The notes under the pieces: generated by a model | Database searches by the model: none | Told to the model about the DNA's origin: nothing | What the model saw: the letters and a program-made list of their open reading frames with translations, nothing else | Shown here: one piece after another, positions 47,131 through 59,745 of the stretch | How the letters are laid out: each line of letters opens with the position of its first letter | How positions within the stretch are numbered: position 1 is the stretch's first letter | Assembly (NCBI GenBank): GCA_021399445.1 | Contig: JAJTUQ010000003.1 | Coordinates: 5,518,001 to 5,582,000 of the forward strand | Direction of reading: 5' to 3' | Source of the DNA: Xylogone sp. PMI_703 | Taxonomy: Eukaryota; Ascomycota; Leotiomycetes | Length of the DNA: 64,000 nucleotides | Program-made: the position numbers and the translations under genes

Positions 47131-48074
47131 CTACATCTCCCCATTCAACAGCTGCGAAATAATCCTCGCATTCTCCTCCGCCAACTCCTTCTGAATCTGC
47201 TCCGCCACATCAACCCCCTCCTCGTCCGAGAGCAGCTTCAGCACCAGCTTCGAATATTCCCTTACCGCCTCACCGTCTTTACCAAACACCTCACGCGCCC
47301 TGCACAGCGCCTGGACGCCACACTGTAGACCTATATCTTGGTTCCAGGGTTGATTTTTGCCTCCCCTTCCGGATCGTTTGTTACCACCAGCACCATTGGC
47401 AGCCCAATTGCGGAAATTCGATTGAGTGGTTGCATTAAGATTATTATTATTATTGCTGTGATTGTTATTACCACCGTCGGAGGAGGAGGAAGTCGGGGGA
47501 AGGGTCGCGGAGTATATGGCTTCGAGTTGGGAGGGGAGGTTGGGGTAGATTCGGAAGAGTTCCTGTAGCTCTTGGGAGTCCTCTAGGGCGGCGAATGGGC
47601 CGCGGGGTCGAGCTGGTGGGAGTAGCTGCTCTACGTTCTTGCGCTTCTCGGACTGCGGGCTGAGTAATTGTTCATTGGGAGGCGCAGTTGCTGCTGGGGG
47701 TTCGGTGGCGGGGTGTGAAGCTTTGTGAGCAGTCGAGCAGGATAGTGAGCAGCTTTTTTGGGGGACAACATTAGTTTCAGAGTCCCCATTTGAAGAATTG
47801 AAATGGGATGATACAAAAAGGAAAGGGAAGATTTAACTTACTATGGCAGTAAGCACCGAGTGCATTTATACTTCGCCTCATTCGCATTGCACACACCACA
47901 GAGCTTCTTCGCCCTTGCATCACGCGCCGTGCTCTCGTTCCCGTCCTGCTGCTTCGAATCTCCTCCTTCTCCCGACAGTCCCTGAGGATCTGTCATATTG
48001 GTCCGACCGTCATTAGACACATTCACCGTGGCGTAGTCTGCATCGTTACCATCCGCAGGTTGTAGAATCGACAT
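47131..48074 (-). CDS. HIT-type zinc finger protein
   Basis: Exons 48074-47842 and 47752-47131 give 284 residues. The intron lies inside the finger: exon 1 ends at CTRCLLP and exon 2 begins with the Tyr-Cys pair, so the spliced motif is CGVCNANEAKYKCTRC, then YCSLSCSTAHKASHP, a full zf-HIT finger. Such fingers occur in box C/D snoRNP assembly and chromatin-remodelling factors (Hit1/ZNHIT3, Bcd1, Ies subunits). The rest contains a Gln/Pro region, FAALEDSQELQELFRIYPNL (a helix common in ZNHIT3-like proteins), a poly-Asn run and a helical C-terminus. I favour a Hit1/ZNHIT3-like role in snoRNP assembly, at moderate confidence. Confidence 0.85.
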
Positions 48075-50440
48075 CTACAAAGGCTCACGTCCCCGGGGTT
48101 GCTTGATAAATGGGGGGAAAAGATACGTGAGATTTGCCAGAAGCTCTGGTTCGCAAGAAAGAATTATGTGCCAAGCCGCATGCGACCGCGCAATGCCGAA
48201 ACTTGTGCGGAGAGCCGGGATTGGACGGTCCGGATTAAAGTAATTCCTTGGCGGCTTTTTTGGTGCGTCATCGGGTGTGTTGAACTGAATAGCCGCAGAG
48301 GATTCTTGAAAGCTGATATTTTGCTTACAAACGTTTCTCTCCATTGTATACAAACGTATTGCATATTCTCCTCCAACACTTGATATTCACAATTTGTGAA
48401 GGTCAATAACAAAATGAAATATGGCGACAAGAAAGGTATCGAGGGTCACAACCCCTCTTTTCGCAAAAGCCAGACTTGCTCGACCGGCGATACGAACATA
48501 GATATGATCTGTTTAACAGAGCTCTCGACTACCCCCAATAACTACCTCGAATGCAAGCCGGCGGCCTGTATTACATACTTTACATTAACTTACGACGATG
48601 CTAAAGCCTACGGTTTCCAGCGGAGGCTGTATGATCTTTATCCAGACCGAGAACATGCCTAACCCAGATATGCTGAAGTTCCTTCCCCAATCATCTAATC
48701 TTGTCACCAGGACTATTTACTCTTTTTATCGAATACCTTAACTCTTGCTCTACGATCTCCCCTTCATATCCTTTGCCTTTGGCAACATAGTTCATGAACA
48801 TTGATAATATCATGTCAATGTTTTACGACACAGATTTCATCACTATGACTAAGGCCACAGAGGTCAATTAGGCATATATCAAGCCTAAAGTCTTTAGCCT
48901 GATCACAAAAGCCGTCACATTAGAGATACAGATTGTTAATGTTTCGGAGAGTAAGTCGACAAAGGTAAGTACGGAAGGTAAAACGATAAATAACTTGAGC
49001 TATAATAAAAACGATAACAAGGTTGTCAAGATGATCAAGGAGCTGTTAGAAATACAGATCAGGCTTGTTATTCAGGAAGATAAGGATATTGAGTTCCGAG
49101 GCTTCGAGGTTAAGAATATACTTTTAAAGCTTTCACTCCGCAGTAACTATGCATAATCAAGATGAGGTAGAACGGTTGAACCTCGGAGAGAATTCATTTA
49201 TCGTATTTACCGTAATCTAGGCTATTGGCTCATAGGGTTCTTATGTTCACATTTCTAACACCGCAGCTAACGATTTGGTATCTGGCAGCCTTTTGGATGT
49301 TGAATAAAACCGACTGCTAAGTCATGCTCGCATGGCTGTAGTTATATGTTCTATTTCATACACCAGTGGCAATATTGGTGTACGGGCCAGCCCATTGGCG
49401 TGTGGAATAAAATATATGCAAACTCCGAATTCCTACAGTTATGAGCTATGACTCCGGCGTAATGGCATAGGCTCAAAACTGCTGAAGCCATGTAGCGTTT
49501 CATGCTCAGAGGTTTCCCTGGCAGTAAATGGCTACTTATCAATGAACAGAATCTTGTCAGGCCCTAGATCTGTAACTCCAAGCTTTGAAAAGAGTAAATA
49601 ATGGCAACACGGATTATCAAAGAGAGTAAAAAAGAGAGGGGTAGCAGTGACAAAAGAGTTCGGGCTATATAGCTGTCGCCCTCGTGTGCGTATGCCTGTA
49701 TGCGCTACATCTCCCCTAATATCGCAGTGTTCTTTGTGAAGTTCAGTGGCGCCCTTGCTGTTCCTCTGTTGTACTACTCTCCCATTTGGGGTTATATAGA
49801 AAGGTTTCGATTGCTCAGACATAGAGATGATTGCAGGAATCTGCAACTTTATTTTGGACTTCCGCGTTCGGTTTGTTTAACTACAGCATTTCGTTGATCT
49901 TGTTTTGATGGAGATAGCTGCAGCTCTGGTCGCTCAAATTATGGTGCATCAATAACTGTGATAGCCGTAATAACCAAGCAAGTTTCTTCTCCATCTATTA
50001 ACATAACATACACTTCCCTATTTCTCTCAAACCACGGAGATTATTTTCTCCAATCGCTCTATTATTTTTGTCCTCTTGCCTGTGGTTTGCCATCATCCTT
50101 TACTGCACGTGGCAAGACATTGTCGCTAGCCCGGGGAGATAATTCGGATATTTATTCCGCGCCGCCTCACTTCCGGATGCAAACCGGCACGAGCCCCAAA
50201 ATTTCCTTATGCCGGGAACAGACTCCGGGATGGTACTAATCTAGTGCTCTCTGGTGTGGAGTCTCGGCATCTGGGGACATGGAGCTTGTCACTCTATTGA
50301 ATTAAGAATTTCAATAACTTTAGTTTGAAACACTTCAGGGTGAAATATAAGTACATTAGACCCCTCGAAATCTCTAAGAAAAACCCTCAAAGAACCTCTG
50401 AGAGCAGGAAGATAATCAGCTAGACCGGCAGACCTAAACG
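48075..50440. other. Intergenic region, 2.4 kb, with one coding-like relic
   Basis: It includes the upstream regions of the HIT gene and of the FAD monooxygenase. A coding-like frame lies at 48812-49156 (listed separately). The rest has short unsupported frames. Confidence 0.45.
48812..49156 (+). pseudogene. Possible gene relic with one internal stop
   Basis: A frame from ATG 48812 to TAA 49154 is open for 115 codons apart from a TAG at 48869-48871. It is Lys/Ile/Glu-rich (KMIKELLEIQIRLVIQEDK, FEVKNILLKLSL). I know no family for it. It could be a retroelement fragment or chance. Confidence 0.2.
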
Positions 50441-51844
50441 ATGAAGCCAAGCGAATTCAGAGTAGCAATTGTCGGGGGCGGAATTGGCGGGCTGTCTTGT
50501 GCTCTCTCTCTTGCTCACCACTGCCCTGGATTGAACATCGACGTCTATGAGCAAGCTCCACAGTACTCGGAAATTGGAGCAGGTGTAGGGATTGCAGTCA
50601 ACGCTGCCAAGATCTTGCATCGCTTGGGTGTTGGAAAAGAGGCCAATGCCATCTCAGGAGAGCGGAATGGCGTGCATCGAACCCTGAAGCGGTGGGACAA
50701 TGGCGGAGAGATCGTTACTATTGGTGCTGATTTTGAGGAAGGCGAGATCAGACAGCTATCAGTCCACCGGGCTGAACTGTTAGAAGTTCTTTTCAACGCT
50801 GTCAAGGAAAGGGGGCTTGCTAACCTTCATGTTAATAAACGATGTGTTGGCGTTAAGGTATGTTGCATGCCAAGTAAACCTAGTTCTAACTTGCAGTAAC
50901 TTGGCTAACATTAGCAAGGATGCTGGTGACAAAGTCATCATCTCATTTGAGGATGGGACTGAGGCAGATGCCAACTTTGTCGTAGGATGTGATGGTATCC
51001 ACTCTCGTATCCGAGGACAGTTCATGCCAGACAAACCAAGATATTCTGGACGCATTGTCTATCGTGGCCTCCTACCTCTTGAGAAGGCAAAGGAGTTCTG
51101 GCCCTACGAGACTTATGCTGTAAGCTGGCTTGGAAAGGATAAGCACTTCCTTGTGTTCCCTATTAGCCAGAACAAGACCCTGAACGTAGTCGGGTTTATC
51201 AGCAAGCCATTAGAAGAACTTGGCGATCTGAGGGAGAGCTGGAGTAGCACAGCACCAAGGGAAGAGATTGAGGCCGAGTACGAAGGCTGGGACCCAACAG
51301 TCCTTAAGATTATCAAGTGCATGCAGCCTAGACCAGGAAAATGGCTGCTCAATGACCGAGAGCTTCTTTCCCAGTGGGTATACTTTGATGGAAAGCTAGC
51401 CTTATTAGGAGACGCAGCACATGCCATGTTACCACATCAAGGTATGATATCCTGAGCCATTTACCAATCTGAACTCATAATTTTCACAACACTCACAATA
51501 TACTTCTAGGTTCTGGCGCTGGACATGCTATAGAGGATGGATACATCCTCGGAAAGGCCTTACAGGACTTCTTCAAGGACTCAGAGGCTGGCAAGACGGA
51601 TCTATCCACCTGGGCACATGTTTATCAAAATGTTCGTCTTCCAAGAGCCCAGAAGGCTCAGATTACATCCCGTCAGGCGGGAGAAGTATATGAAATGCAA
51701 GGAGAGCTCTTCAAGGGCCTCACATTTGATGAGTGTCTCCCTATAGTTGCCGAGAAGCTAAAGACTCGCATGAGATGGGTGTGGGGCGCTGATATTGACG
51801 CAGAGTATGATGTGGTTGTAAAGCGCGCTGGCTTACGGGGATAA
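50441..51844 (+). CDS. FAD-dependent monooxygenase, salicylate-hydroxylase type
   Basis: Exons 50441-50857, 50919-51441 and 51510-51844 encode 424 residues. Class A flavin monooxygenases of this type hydroxylate aromatic or polyketide substrates with NAD(P)H and O2. The FAD-binding Rossmann motif is VAIVGGGIGGLSCALSL near residue 8, the DG motif is GCDGIHSRIRGQ, and the GD motif is LLGDAAHAMLPHQ, which the second intron follows with GSGAGHAIEDGY. The first acceptor is read at 50918 (GCAAG), which keeps DAGDKVIISF in phase. The substrate cannot be read. It is convergent with the P450 gene downstream, which makes a joint oxidative pathway possible. Confidence 0.92.
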
Positions 51845-52769
51845 GAGTATTGTTATGAGAATTTAAAGATTCCCCTTTTGTGATTATTAGTACAATTATA
51901 GCACTAGAATAGCTAAGAATTATTATGACTTTGATACCTGGATTTATGTTGGCAATGTAGTAGAAGGTTAGCTATGATACACCAATTTGTCTGAAATGGT
52001 TCCGATAATTTGAACTGCATGCTTTATGTCATTTGGCTCAACCTTGATACTAGAAGAAAACAATAAGTTGAGGCTTTGTTATTTCAAATTAGACCATATT
52101 ATTACAAGACACGTTCCATACATAATCGAATTTTTAGCATTAAAAAAGTAAATTCATTTACTTACTATTAGAGAAGAGCGGGGATCAATTGTTATTCTAG
52201 TTCAATAGTTGCGGAAATGTATTAGTATATTCTCAGCTGCTTAGCCTTCTATCACTCTATACTACAGAACTCCCTGACATATTGGCCCTCCCTATGAAGG
52301 CCCTCAGACGATTTAGAAACAATAAGGCAAATAAATTGTCCTTAGGCCCACTGTCTATGATCATAATAATCTGTGGTTTTATAGAAAATCTCAATTACTG
52401 TAATATAAAACCACGGTGGTTGTTTGTAGTTACAGTACTGAAAAAATTGTGATTGTAGGGGTTTACAGGATGTCCAAAATTACATGTTATTTTCAGGGGT
52501 CAGATGGCAGCCAGCTAGCATATTTAGATATCCTTTATTTAAGATCAGCCAAATATGTTTGGATCTTATTAGGATATCCGATTTCTATTTTCCAATCCTA
52601 CCCATTGAGAACTGCATGTCAGACAAGTTGCAAAAATTCGTTGGCTCCTTTCATTTCAGCTGTGATGCCTGCTTAAAAGTTCACCAATACTAAAGCCCAA
52701 ATGTCCTCAACCCTGCTTAAACGGAGACACCAAAGCCGTTTTTGATAGTAATAAACCTCATGCATACTT
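51845..52769. other. Spacer between the monooxygenase and P450 genes
   Basis: AT-rich, 925 bp, with convergent 3' ends. The short open frames at 52416-52693 have no family features. Confidence 0.45.
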
Positions 52770-54759
52770 TTATACTCGCTTTCGAAACTGTATCATAGGG
52801 CCCCGTTTCGCACACACCACGTGGTCAATAAGCTGGAATTCCCTCTTCCTATGTCGTCCATAAGGAGCATCTACAGATCCTTCACCAATTGAGCTCTCCG
52901 GTCCTTCAGGCTTCTGGAAATCAAACGCAACCAGAATAGTAGCCATTAAAAACATGACTTCTGCGATGGCTAACGCCTTCCCAATACAGCTTCGCGGCCC
53001 GACGCTGAACGGTGTAAAGGCCGAACGAGCTTTTTCAACACTATCTTTCGTGCTGCCGCTAGTAGGATCGACAATCCAACGCTCGGGGATGAATGTGAAT
53101 GGCTCTGGAACATACGCTCTGTTGTGCTGGATACTGTATATTCCGAGACCGACGTCGTAGCCTGGAGGGATCACGCAGCCATCAATGACAGTACCGGCTG
53201 TCGTGACCTCGCGCCACGGGGCACTGGCAACAGCGGGTGACATGCGGAGAGTCTCGTCCAGGCAGGCACGTAGATATGTACAAGAGTTCAAGGCAGGACC
53301 TATGGAGACGTCTTCTGGAGAGTTGAAGACACTTCGGACTTCCTTTGCCGCTTTTTCATATGCAGCAGGATATCGGCTGAGATAGAAAAACAGTCCCGCG
53401 AGGGTGGTGGAGGAGGTATCAGAGCCTACGTATAACTATTAGGATACTTTTCTCTTTATCCCTATTGCCGAACAAAGATGCAGTCAAACTGGGAAATTTC
53501 TGAACATACCAGCTGAGATGAGGTTCGCCGTCTCAGCGCCCAACTCTTCGGGGCTTAATTTCGTCCCTGTGTCCGCATCTTTCAAATGAACCAGCGTCGA
53601 GAAAATATCTTCCTTTCGCTCCTTTTCAGTCATCTTCTTGAAGACGGTTTCTTTAATAAACTTGATGAATTTCCCGCGGGCTATAATGGCCTTTGGGAAT
53701 AGTGTCTTGTCCATTCGCCTGAACTTGATCTCCGCAGCATTTGATAGGACGCCAGCTCGTACGTTTGAATCTTGGATAGCCGTTACGACGTCACGGTTCT
53801 TTGGGTTCTCGATACAGTTCCAATCTTGTCCGAATATGAGGTCATTGGCAAGGTCGAAGAAGACGTAATTACCTGTTTGTGGAAAAGTTAGTTGGTTAAA
53901 GAACAATCGCCATTAAGGTGGAATAGAGTCTTGCGGCTACTTACACCAATCTGCCATGTTCCGAGATTCTGACCAGCCTCCTTGTTTCTCCTGGTCCGCA
54001 TCTGGGCTTAATGCAGCGCAAAGTCGTCCTGTAATAATGCGGATTTTCCCTTCATAAGACTTGATTGCTTGGTCAGAAAATCCAGCACCGAGAATCCGGC
54101 GCCTGCGAGCGTGTTCCTTGCGATCACGTAAAGTGATTGTATTAGGGACCCGGTGCATCATAGCCTCATAGGCCCTTGATTTGGTTACGTTTTTCTCGCC
54201 ATTGCTGTAGATGTCTAAAAAGGCATATATTAGCTGTAGGTGATAACCGATAAAGGTACAGGCAATATCTACCTCTCAAAGCAGTCGGGGTGTTAATCAA
54301 GAGTCGATTTGGGGAATAACGAACCCGATCACCTGTTCTGGTAGTCAGAAACGAAGAAGCTTATAAGTAACTAACACAGCAGAGACAGGTCATACCATAG
54401 TTCTCATGACATCGCCAAATATCAATGTGTAAGTCCCCCTTCCAAGAGTGATAAGCCGCGTAGGCATTGGTGAACTTGGCAAGAAAAGGGCCTGGATATC
54501 TTGCGTATGGATGGAGAGTGACTCTGTAGATGCATTTTGCGAGGACCTTCAAGCATAAAGCGAACACCACATGGTTAGCTTGGGCTCAATTGGATTGGCA
54601 AACGATAACACACTTCAATGAGTGGTGAAACAAGAAAAGAAGAAGCCTTTCGAGTTTATTAAGCAGAGGTCTTACCCACGAGGCCCCAATCAAGAAAACA
54701 ACGGCAGCACCGCGCAGCGTGCTCCAGAGCAGCCTCGTCAAATCGAACCCGTCAAACAT
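52770..54759 (-). CDS. Cytochrome P450 monooxygenase, six exons
   Basis: Exons 54759-54676, 54546-54396, 54332-54273, 54214-53945, 53872-53510 and 53425-52770 encode 527 residues, a standard fungal P450. An N-terminal membrane anchor ([18 protein letters not shown]) and the proline-rich hinge ([14 protein letters not shown]) show endoplasmic-reticulum attachment. The I-helix oxygen motif [10 protein letters not shown] is split by the last intron. The K-helix ETLR, the PERW motif and the heme loop [10 protein letters not shown] with the ligand cysteine are all present. CYP family cannot be assigned without a search; its partner reductase and substrate are unknown. All phases agree, so I treat it as an intact gene. 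Confidence 0.95.
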
Positions 54760-55764
54760 TCCGATTCAATTGAAGAAGGTAGTTTGGAAAAAGATCCAAA
54801 AACAGATCGATCACGATATACACATAGAGAAGTTACGAACTCCTCATGTTTGAGCTCAGCAAGCCCGCGCACAGAGTGCAGGAGGATCTCATGTTATCAT
54901 GCTTATTCCAAAAAACCCGCCGAATCCATACTCCTCCGATTCACGTAAGCTCCTCCAACGCCCAGCCGCAGGATGACTGCAGCCAACGCCGTACGGTAAC
55001 GGCACGGCGCAGTATTGCGAACATTGTGATATGGTTACGGTATTCTCGGCTTCATGTTGCAGTATGCGAGTATTGACGATTGAGCTGGGGGTGGTGTCTT
55101 GGGACACTTGGCGCTGTAGCGGATTAGATTGAGCTGCGATGGAGGCGGGTTGGTGGTTAGTGTACCTTGGTTTGGGGTGTTGGGTGGGTGCGAAGGCGGG
55201 TAGAGAGGGGCATGGAGGGGCCCGAGAGGGATTGCAGCACAGGATTGATAGAGCCCAGCACGGTATTTTTACATAGGACTCATTCAATGATATTGCTGGA
55301 AATCGAATGACTTGCTGCTACCTGTGCCACACAGTTTAGCGCTGTCGTAAGCCGCAGCTATGCCACAATCGCACAGTTCAGCAGTGCTCCTCCCTCTCCC
55401 TACAGTGATCGCACGTTGTACTGGAGCATGATATAACGAGTTTTATTTACAGTTGACCATTGAAGCGTAATGTTATAGCCATATTAGGCTTTATTAACTG
55501 GTCTTGATGACTTTCACATGAGTAGGCGCCATCACAAGGGTCACCTTTGATCTTCAGCTTCACGATATCACAACCCACGTCTTTAAAGAATCACTTTTAA
55601 GGAATTGTAGTGCAAGCTAACAATGATTCATTCTATATAGTACATACACTCCATAAGCTGCTAATACTATAGATGCAGATGCGTCCCATCAGAACACCTA
55701 TCTAGCTAGAATTATGACATCAAAACATATTGCATGAAACTCCAGACATCCAATTTCAATGATT
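54760..55764. other. Intergenic region, 1 kb
   Basis: Upstream of the P450 gene and downstream of the fumarate reductase. No gene or repeat recognised; 55440-55740 is AT-rich. Confidence 0.45.
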
Positions 55765-57879
55765 TTATTCCTCGTCCTTCTCTAGAGTGACTTCTTGTCC
55801 CTCTACGCTACCAATCACTTGTGCAGCAGCGTATTTTCGGATCACATCCTCTTCGTGCAGCTGTAAGAATGGTTCTGAAGCATCCTTTCCGGCCTGGGAG
55901 AGCAAGCTGGGTACTCCACCGGGATGGAGGTGGCTCCAGTTTGTGAGGTCGAGCACGACACCCTTAACGGCAACCCAAAGATCCTCCTTGGTGTTGTGCT
56001 TTGCGACTTCTTCCAAGGAGAATTTCTTGTCTGGGATGTTAAGGGTGGCGGGGGTGGACTGTTTTTGTTGGGCCGGGGCGGAAGTGGAGGCGGAGGAGTC
56101 GGATGAGGTGGTAGCTGCGGCGGACTGGGAGGAAGAAGAGGACTGTCCGCCCCATTCAACGGAGATCTTGCCTGGCTGGTTAGGGTCAATGTGCAAGGAG
56201 ATCTGGCCGAGACGAGATGCTGCTCCGCTGCCCTTCAAAGCCTTCTGGAAGAGATAGTTGGAGGCAGAGTCACCGGCAACACGGCCGTAGACGACGCAGC
56301 CAAGGAGGGAGGAACCACCGAGACGGTTGGCACCGTGGACACCACCCGCCAATTCACCGCAGGCGAAAAGTCCCTCAAATGGCTTCTGCTCAGAGTTGAG
56401 GATTTGGGCCTTGTCGTTGATCTCAATACCACCCATGGTGAAGTGCAGAACAGGCTCCATAAGGGCAACGTGGAAGTCGTCATTAACGTCAAGAGGACCG
56501 TTGTGGAAGAATTTCTTGCCCCATGGGTCCTTCTTCTTGCCATCTGCAATATCGTTGTATGTCTTGAAGGTCTGCTGAAGGTGGTCTGGAGTGCAGCCAA
56601 TCTCCTTGGCCAATTCCTTACCAGTCATCTTCTTCATGAGGCCACGGGCAGAGTAGTGGCGGGTGTGGAAGTCCAAGACGTTGGAAGCCTTGGAGTTCAG
56701 GATCAAGCGGATGGGGAACTTGCCCTTGTCCTTCTCCTTCCACATCATGCCAGAGACGTAATCACGGTGGCCGAGTTCGTCACAGAAGCGATCGCCGTCG
56801 GCGTTGAGGAGAAGACCACCTTCACCACGGAGAGCTTCGGCAGCCAAAAACTTAATCTTGGATTTAGGATCCTTAGGGTCGACAAGACCAGTGGGGTGGA
56901 CTTGGACCTTGTCCATATCGATGCCATTGCCGCCAATTGCCATCACCATCTTCTGGCCGTCACCAGTTGCATGGGTACCGTTTGTAGTAGACAGGTCATA
57001 GGTATCTGGTCGCCATTTCTTGAGAAGCGAAGTCTCGGTGAAATCAGCGGCGTAACCACCAGTTGCAAGGACGACAGGGCCGTCCAACGAGGCAGACTCT
57101 CCATTATGCTCGTAGGTAACGCCGGTGATGAGGTTTCCGTCCTTGTTGAGGCCGGTGACACGAGCGCTCTTGATGATCTGCACACGGTCTGGTTCGGCAA
57201 CCGCCAATTCCTCCAGGCGCTCCATCAGAGCGTAGGTGATAGCCATACCGGGGAACTTGGCATCGTGACCACGGTGGGTTCTTGGTTGGGAATGGCCACT
57301 GCAATAGTTAGCTTCGGGACTGTATTTTGCTTATTTATCTTCCAAAAATATGATGACACAATTTAAATGAAGCCACAAAGATGTAAAGGAACCCTACCCA
57401 AGCCGCGAAACCAAGGTCAAATCTAGGTTGAAAACATCTTGTAACCACTCGACAGCAGCGGCAGAATTGTATGTCAGAACCCTGATGAGGTCGGGTCTCG
57501 CCTTGTCACGGGCGGACTTCATGGTATCATCATAGAACTGCTTTACGCTGTCCTGGATTTTGGCATCGACTTGAGTGCGGGTAAGGGCACCGTTGATTCC
57601 AGATGTCTGAGATGTACGTTGTCAACTTCGTATTCTTGCTTTTGGCCGTCTTTCCTTTTGAAATCCAGCTGGGATGGAGGGGTCTACTTACTGCCTTGGT
57701 GGAGTTACCACCGAAGAAGCCCTGCTTATCGAGGACAATGACATTGCCGCCATTAAGATAGATGGTGTGTGCTGCGCTTAAGCCGGACACTGCGAAAAAA
57801 GTCAGTTCTGTCAGGATCAAGCGCATTTGAGCGATGAAGACATACAGCCACCACCGACGACAATCACTCTCGAGGCCAT
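55765..57879 (-). CDS. Fumarate reductase (Osm1/Frd type) with cytochrome b5 domain
   Basis: Four exons (57879-57846, 57789-57692, 57606-57398, 57298-55765) encode 624 residues. The flavoprotein domain starts VIVVGGGLSGLSAA with FAD-binding glycines and shows TSGINGALT, PRTHRGHDAKFPGMAI, GPVVLATGGYAADF and HFTMGGIEINDKAQI. It would reduce fumarate to succinate and reoxidise FADH2 or NADH. The C-terminus from about residue 540 is a cytochrome b5 domain with both heme histidines (LHPGG and LQLHEED). A Ser/Ala/Gln linker joins the two. There is no clear mitochondrial presequence: the protein begins MASRVIVVGGG, so a cytosolic form is likely. Soluble fumarate reductases fused to cytochrome b5 are known in fungi. 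Confidence 0.95.
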
Positions 57880-59745
57880 TGTGTGTAATGTGGAGAGATA
57901 GGACGAGATGGGAGTGGGATTTGTGATGTGGTGATGTGGTAGAAGATCTGAATCAGCTCGTCACGAGATGATTACTCTTCGTGATGTCACAAGCTTAATA
58001 CAGCAGAGGTGACAATGGATGTTCACGAGGGGTTGACCCGAACAAACAAGGCGCAGTAAGATGGGAGAAGAACAGAGGAAAGGCGCGATAGCGAGGATGA
58101 AGAAGGAGAAAGAGAAGCAGGAGTGGATTTTGTGGAGCGAGGGGAGGGACGTATATATTGTGGACTGGTGGTGATGCCAGGGAAAGCAGGGCGGGCTCGG
58201 CTTGTGATCAGTTTGAGACGGCGAGCGCAGGGCTCCTCGCTTGTTCGTGTCGTCGCCAGAGCTGATGCCGAGGTCCAATGTCTAGCGCCGCGCGGGTTTT
58301 CTGGGGCAGAAGCTCTAACTTCTAAGTATTCCGGCTACACTGCTAATTACTCGCCGCCCATTGGCTCCCCAGTTGCGTCTCCATGGGGAACGTACGAGCT
58401 TGGGAGCTTTGAGCTGATGCCGAATACTAATGCTGGGGGCTTTTCATGCGGTAATACGCTGCAATGAATGACTCGAGTAGATTCAAACTGCTAATTACTC
58501 CTAATTGCACACATAGCATTGAATCTTTCTCCGAGGACGGAATGCTGGGCCAGCAATATCACAGGTACTTTCCGCCGTCACTCGCCGCAGTCTGTGTACT
58601 CAGGTACCTCTCCCTCTCTGCCTCTCTCGCACGAGTCGCGCCTTCATACGCCGACAGTTTCTCCGGAATCTCGGAATTGATACGGAGTACGATAGATGTA
58701 TAAAATGCGCTCCATTCCATCCATATATTCCACGGTAAATTATTTGAATAGCTCCGCTCCATCCTGTGACCATAAATGTTAGAGTAGTATCATCTTTAGT
58801 GCCCGGTCTTTCCTCACATGAAAAACCGAGAGAGGAGAGTGCAGACGTTTGTGCCGTCATGAGCAAGGGTTCCGCATGGTCATTCGCACGAGAGCCAATT
58901 CGCATGTGAAAAGGCACTGTCCACGTGACCCTTCCTTCGTCTTACGTGAGCTTGAATTTCTCACGTGAGTAGGATAAGGCGAATAAGGTCACGTGAACAA
59001 TCCTGAGTCTCATACAGCAGTCTTAACATGATACAAGAGTCCAGTTGGTGCCCTTTCCTGAAGTTTAATTCTGTAACATTATATTTCATATTTATCATGT
59101 AGTGTATTTATTTTTTTAAAAAGAAAGAGAGTTAGAAAAATAACCTGACTAGTCCATCTGATAATATTTCCATTTTCATTCGTAGATTTCCTGAACGATT
59201 TTCAGTTGTGTCCAGGATTTTCCTATTGAGATTCTGCGTAATTGAGACTTACCGATATTTTCATCTTACAATCCTAAGTGAGGTTTTAAGTATGATTATA
59301 ATTATTTCATCTGGAAGAGCCCTGCTAAAAGTAAAATTTCCAACTACATGCTGTTCGGTCCGCGGGTGCGGATCCCCTCTATGTCGTCCTCGCGCCCGAA
59401 CGTTGTCCGAATCATACCAGGAGTAATCCTGTCAATTCTTACATTTCTTTGTTAATGTTGCTAGATGGTAATTAATATGTGACATTTCGGATGCGATCAT
59501 GGCCAAGCCTCTGGATGTATGGATGCGTTTTGTTGAAGTTGGATTTCGGGCCCGAAGTGTCTCGGGTCCAGGCGGTACACCAGTATCACATAGGGGAGAT
59601 ATAACATCCAGCCAAATAGCGACTGAAAATGGGGAAGAAACATGAACCATTGAAATCTTCAGAGCATTTGAATTGGTTACTTCTGAATCTGCTATCAATA
59701 AAAACCCTTTTGGTTTTCACATTTGCTGATCAACATATTTCTATC
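57880..59745. promoter_or_regulatory. Divergent promoter region with CACGTG cluster
   Basis: A 1.87-kb spacer between the fumarate reductase and FAD monooxygenase start codons. CT-rich stretches lie near 58060-58110. The CACGTG cluster at 58922-58995 is described separately. AT-rich between 59040 and 59340. Confidence 0.5.
58922..58995. promoter_or_regulatory. Cluster of three CACGTG boxes and one TACGTG
   Basis: CACGTG lies at 58922-58927, 58962-58967 and 58990-58995, with TACGTG at 58943-58948; each is followed by A (CACGTGA). The starts are 19-28 bp apart, close to two to three helical turns. bHLH factors (Cbf1, Pho4, SREBP-like) bind this core. The cluster lies about 1 kb upstream of the fumarate reductase and 750 bp upstream of the monooxygenase. 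Confidence 0.6.

Noticed and set aside
56191..57366. A 391-codon plus-strand frame opposite the fumarate reductase
   Set aside because: The minus strand encodes a clear flavoprotein with all motifs; the plus frame has none and is an antisense shadow.
58060..58278. Frames in the CT-rich promoter of the fumarate reductase
   Set aside because: Composition-driven frames with no similarity to known proteins and no splice logic.
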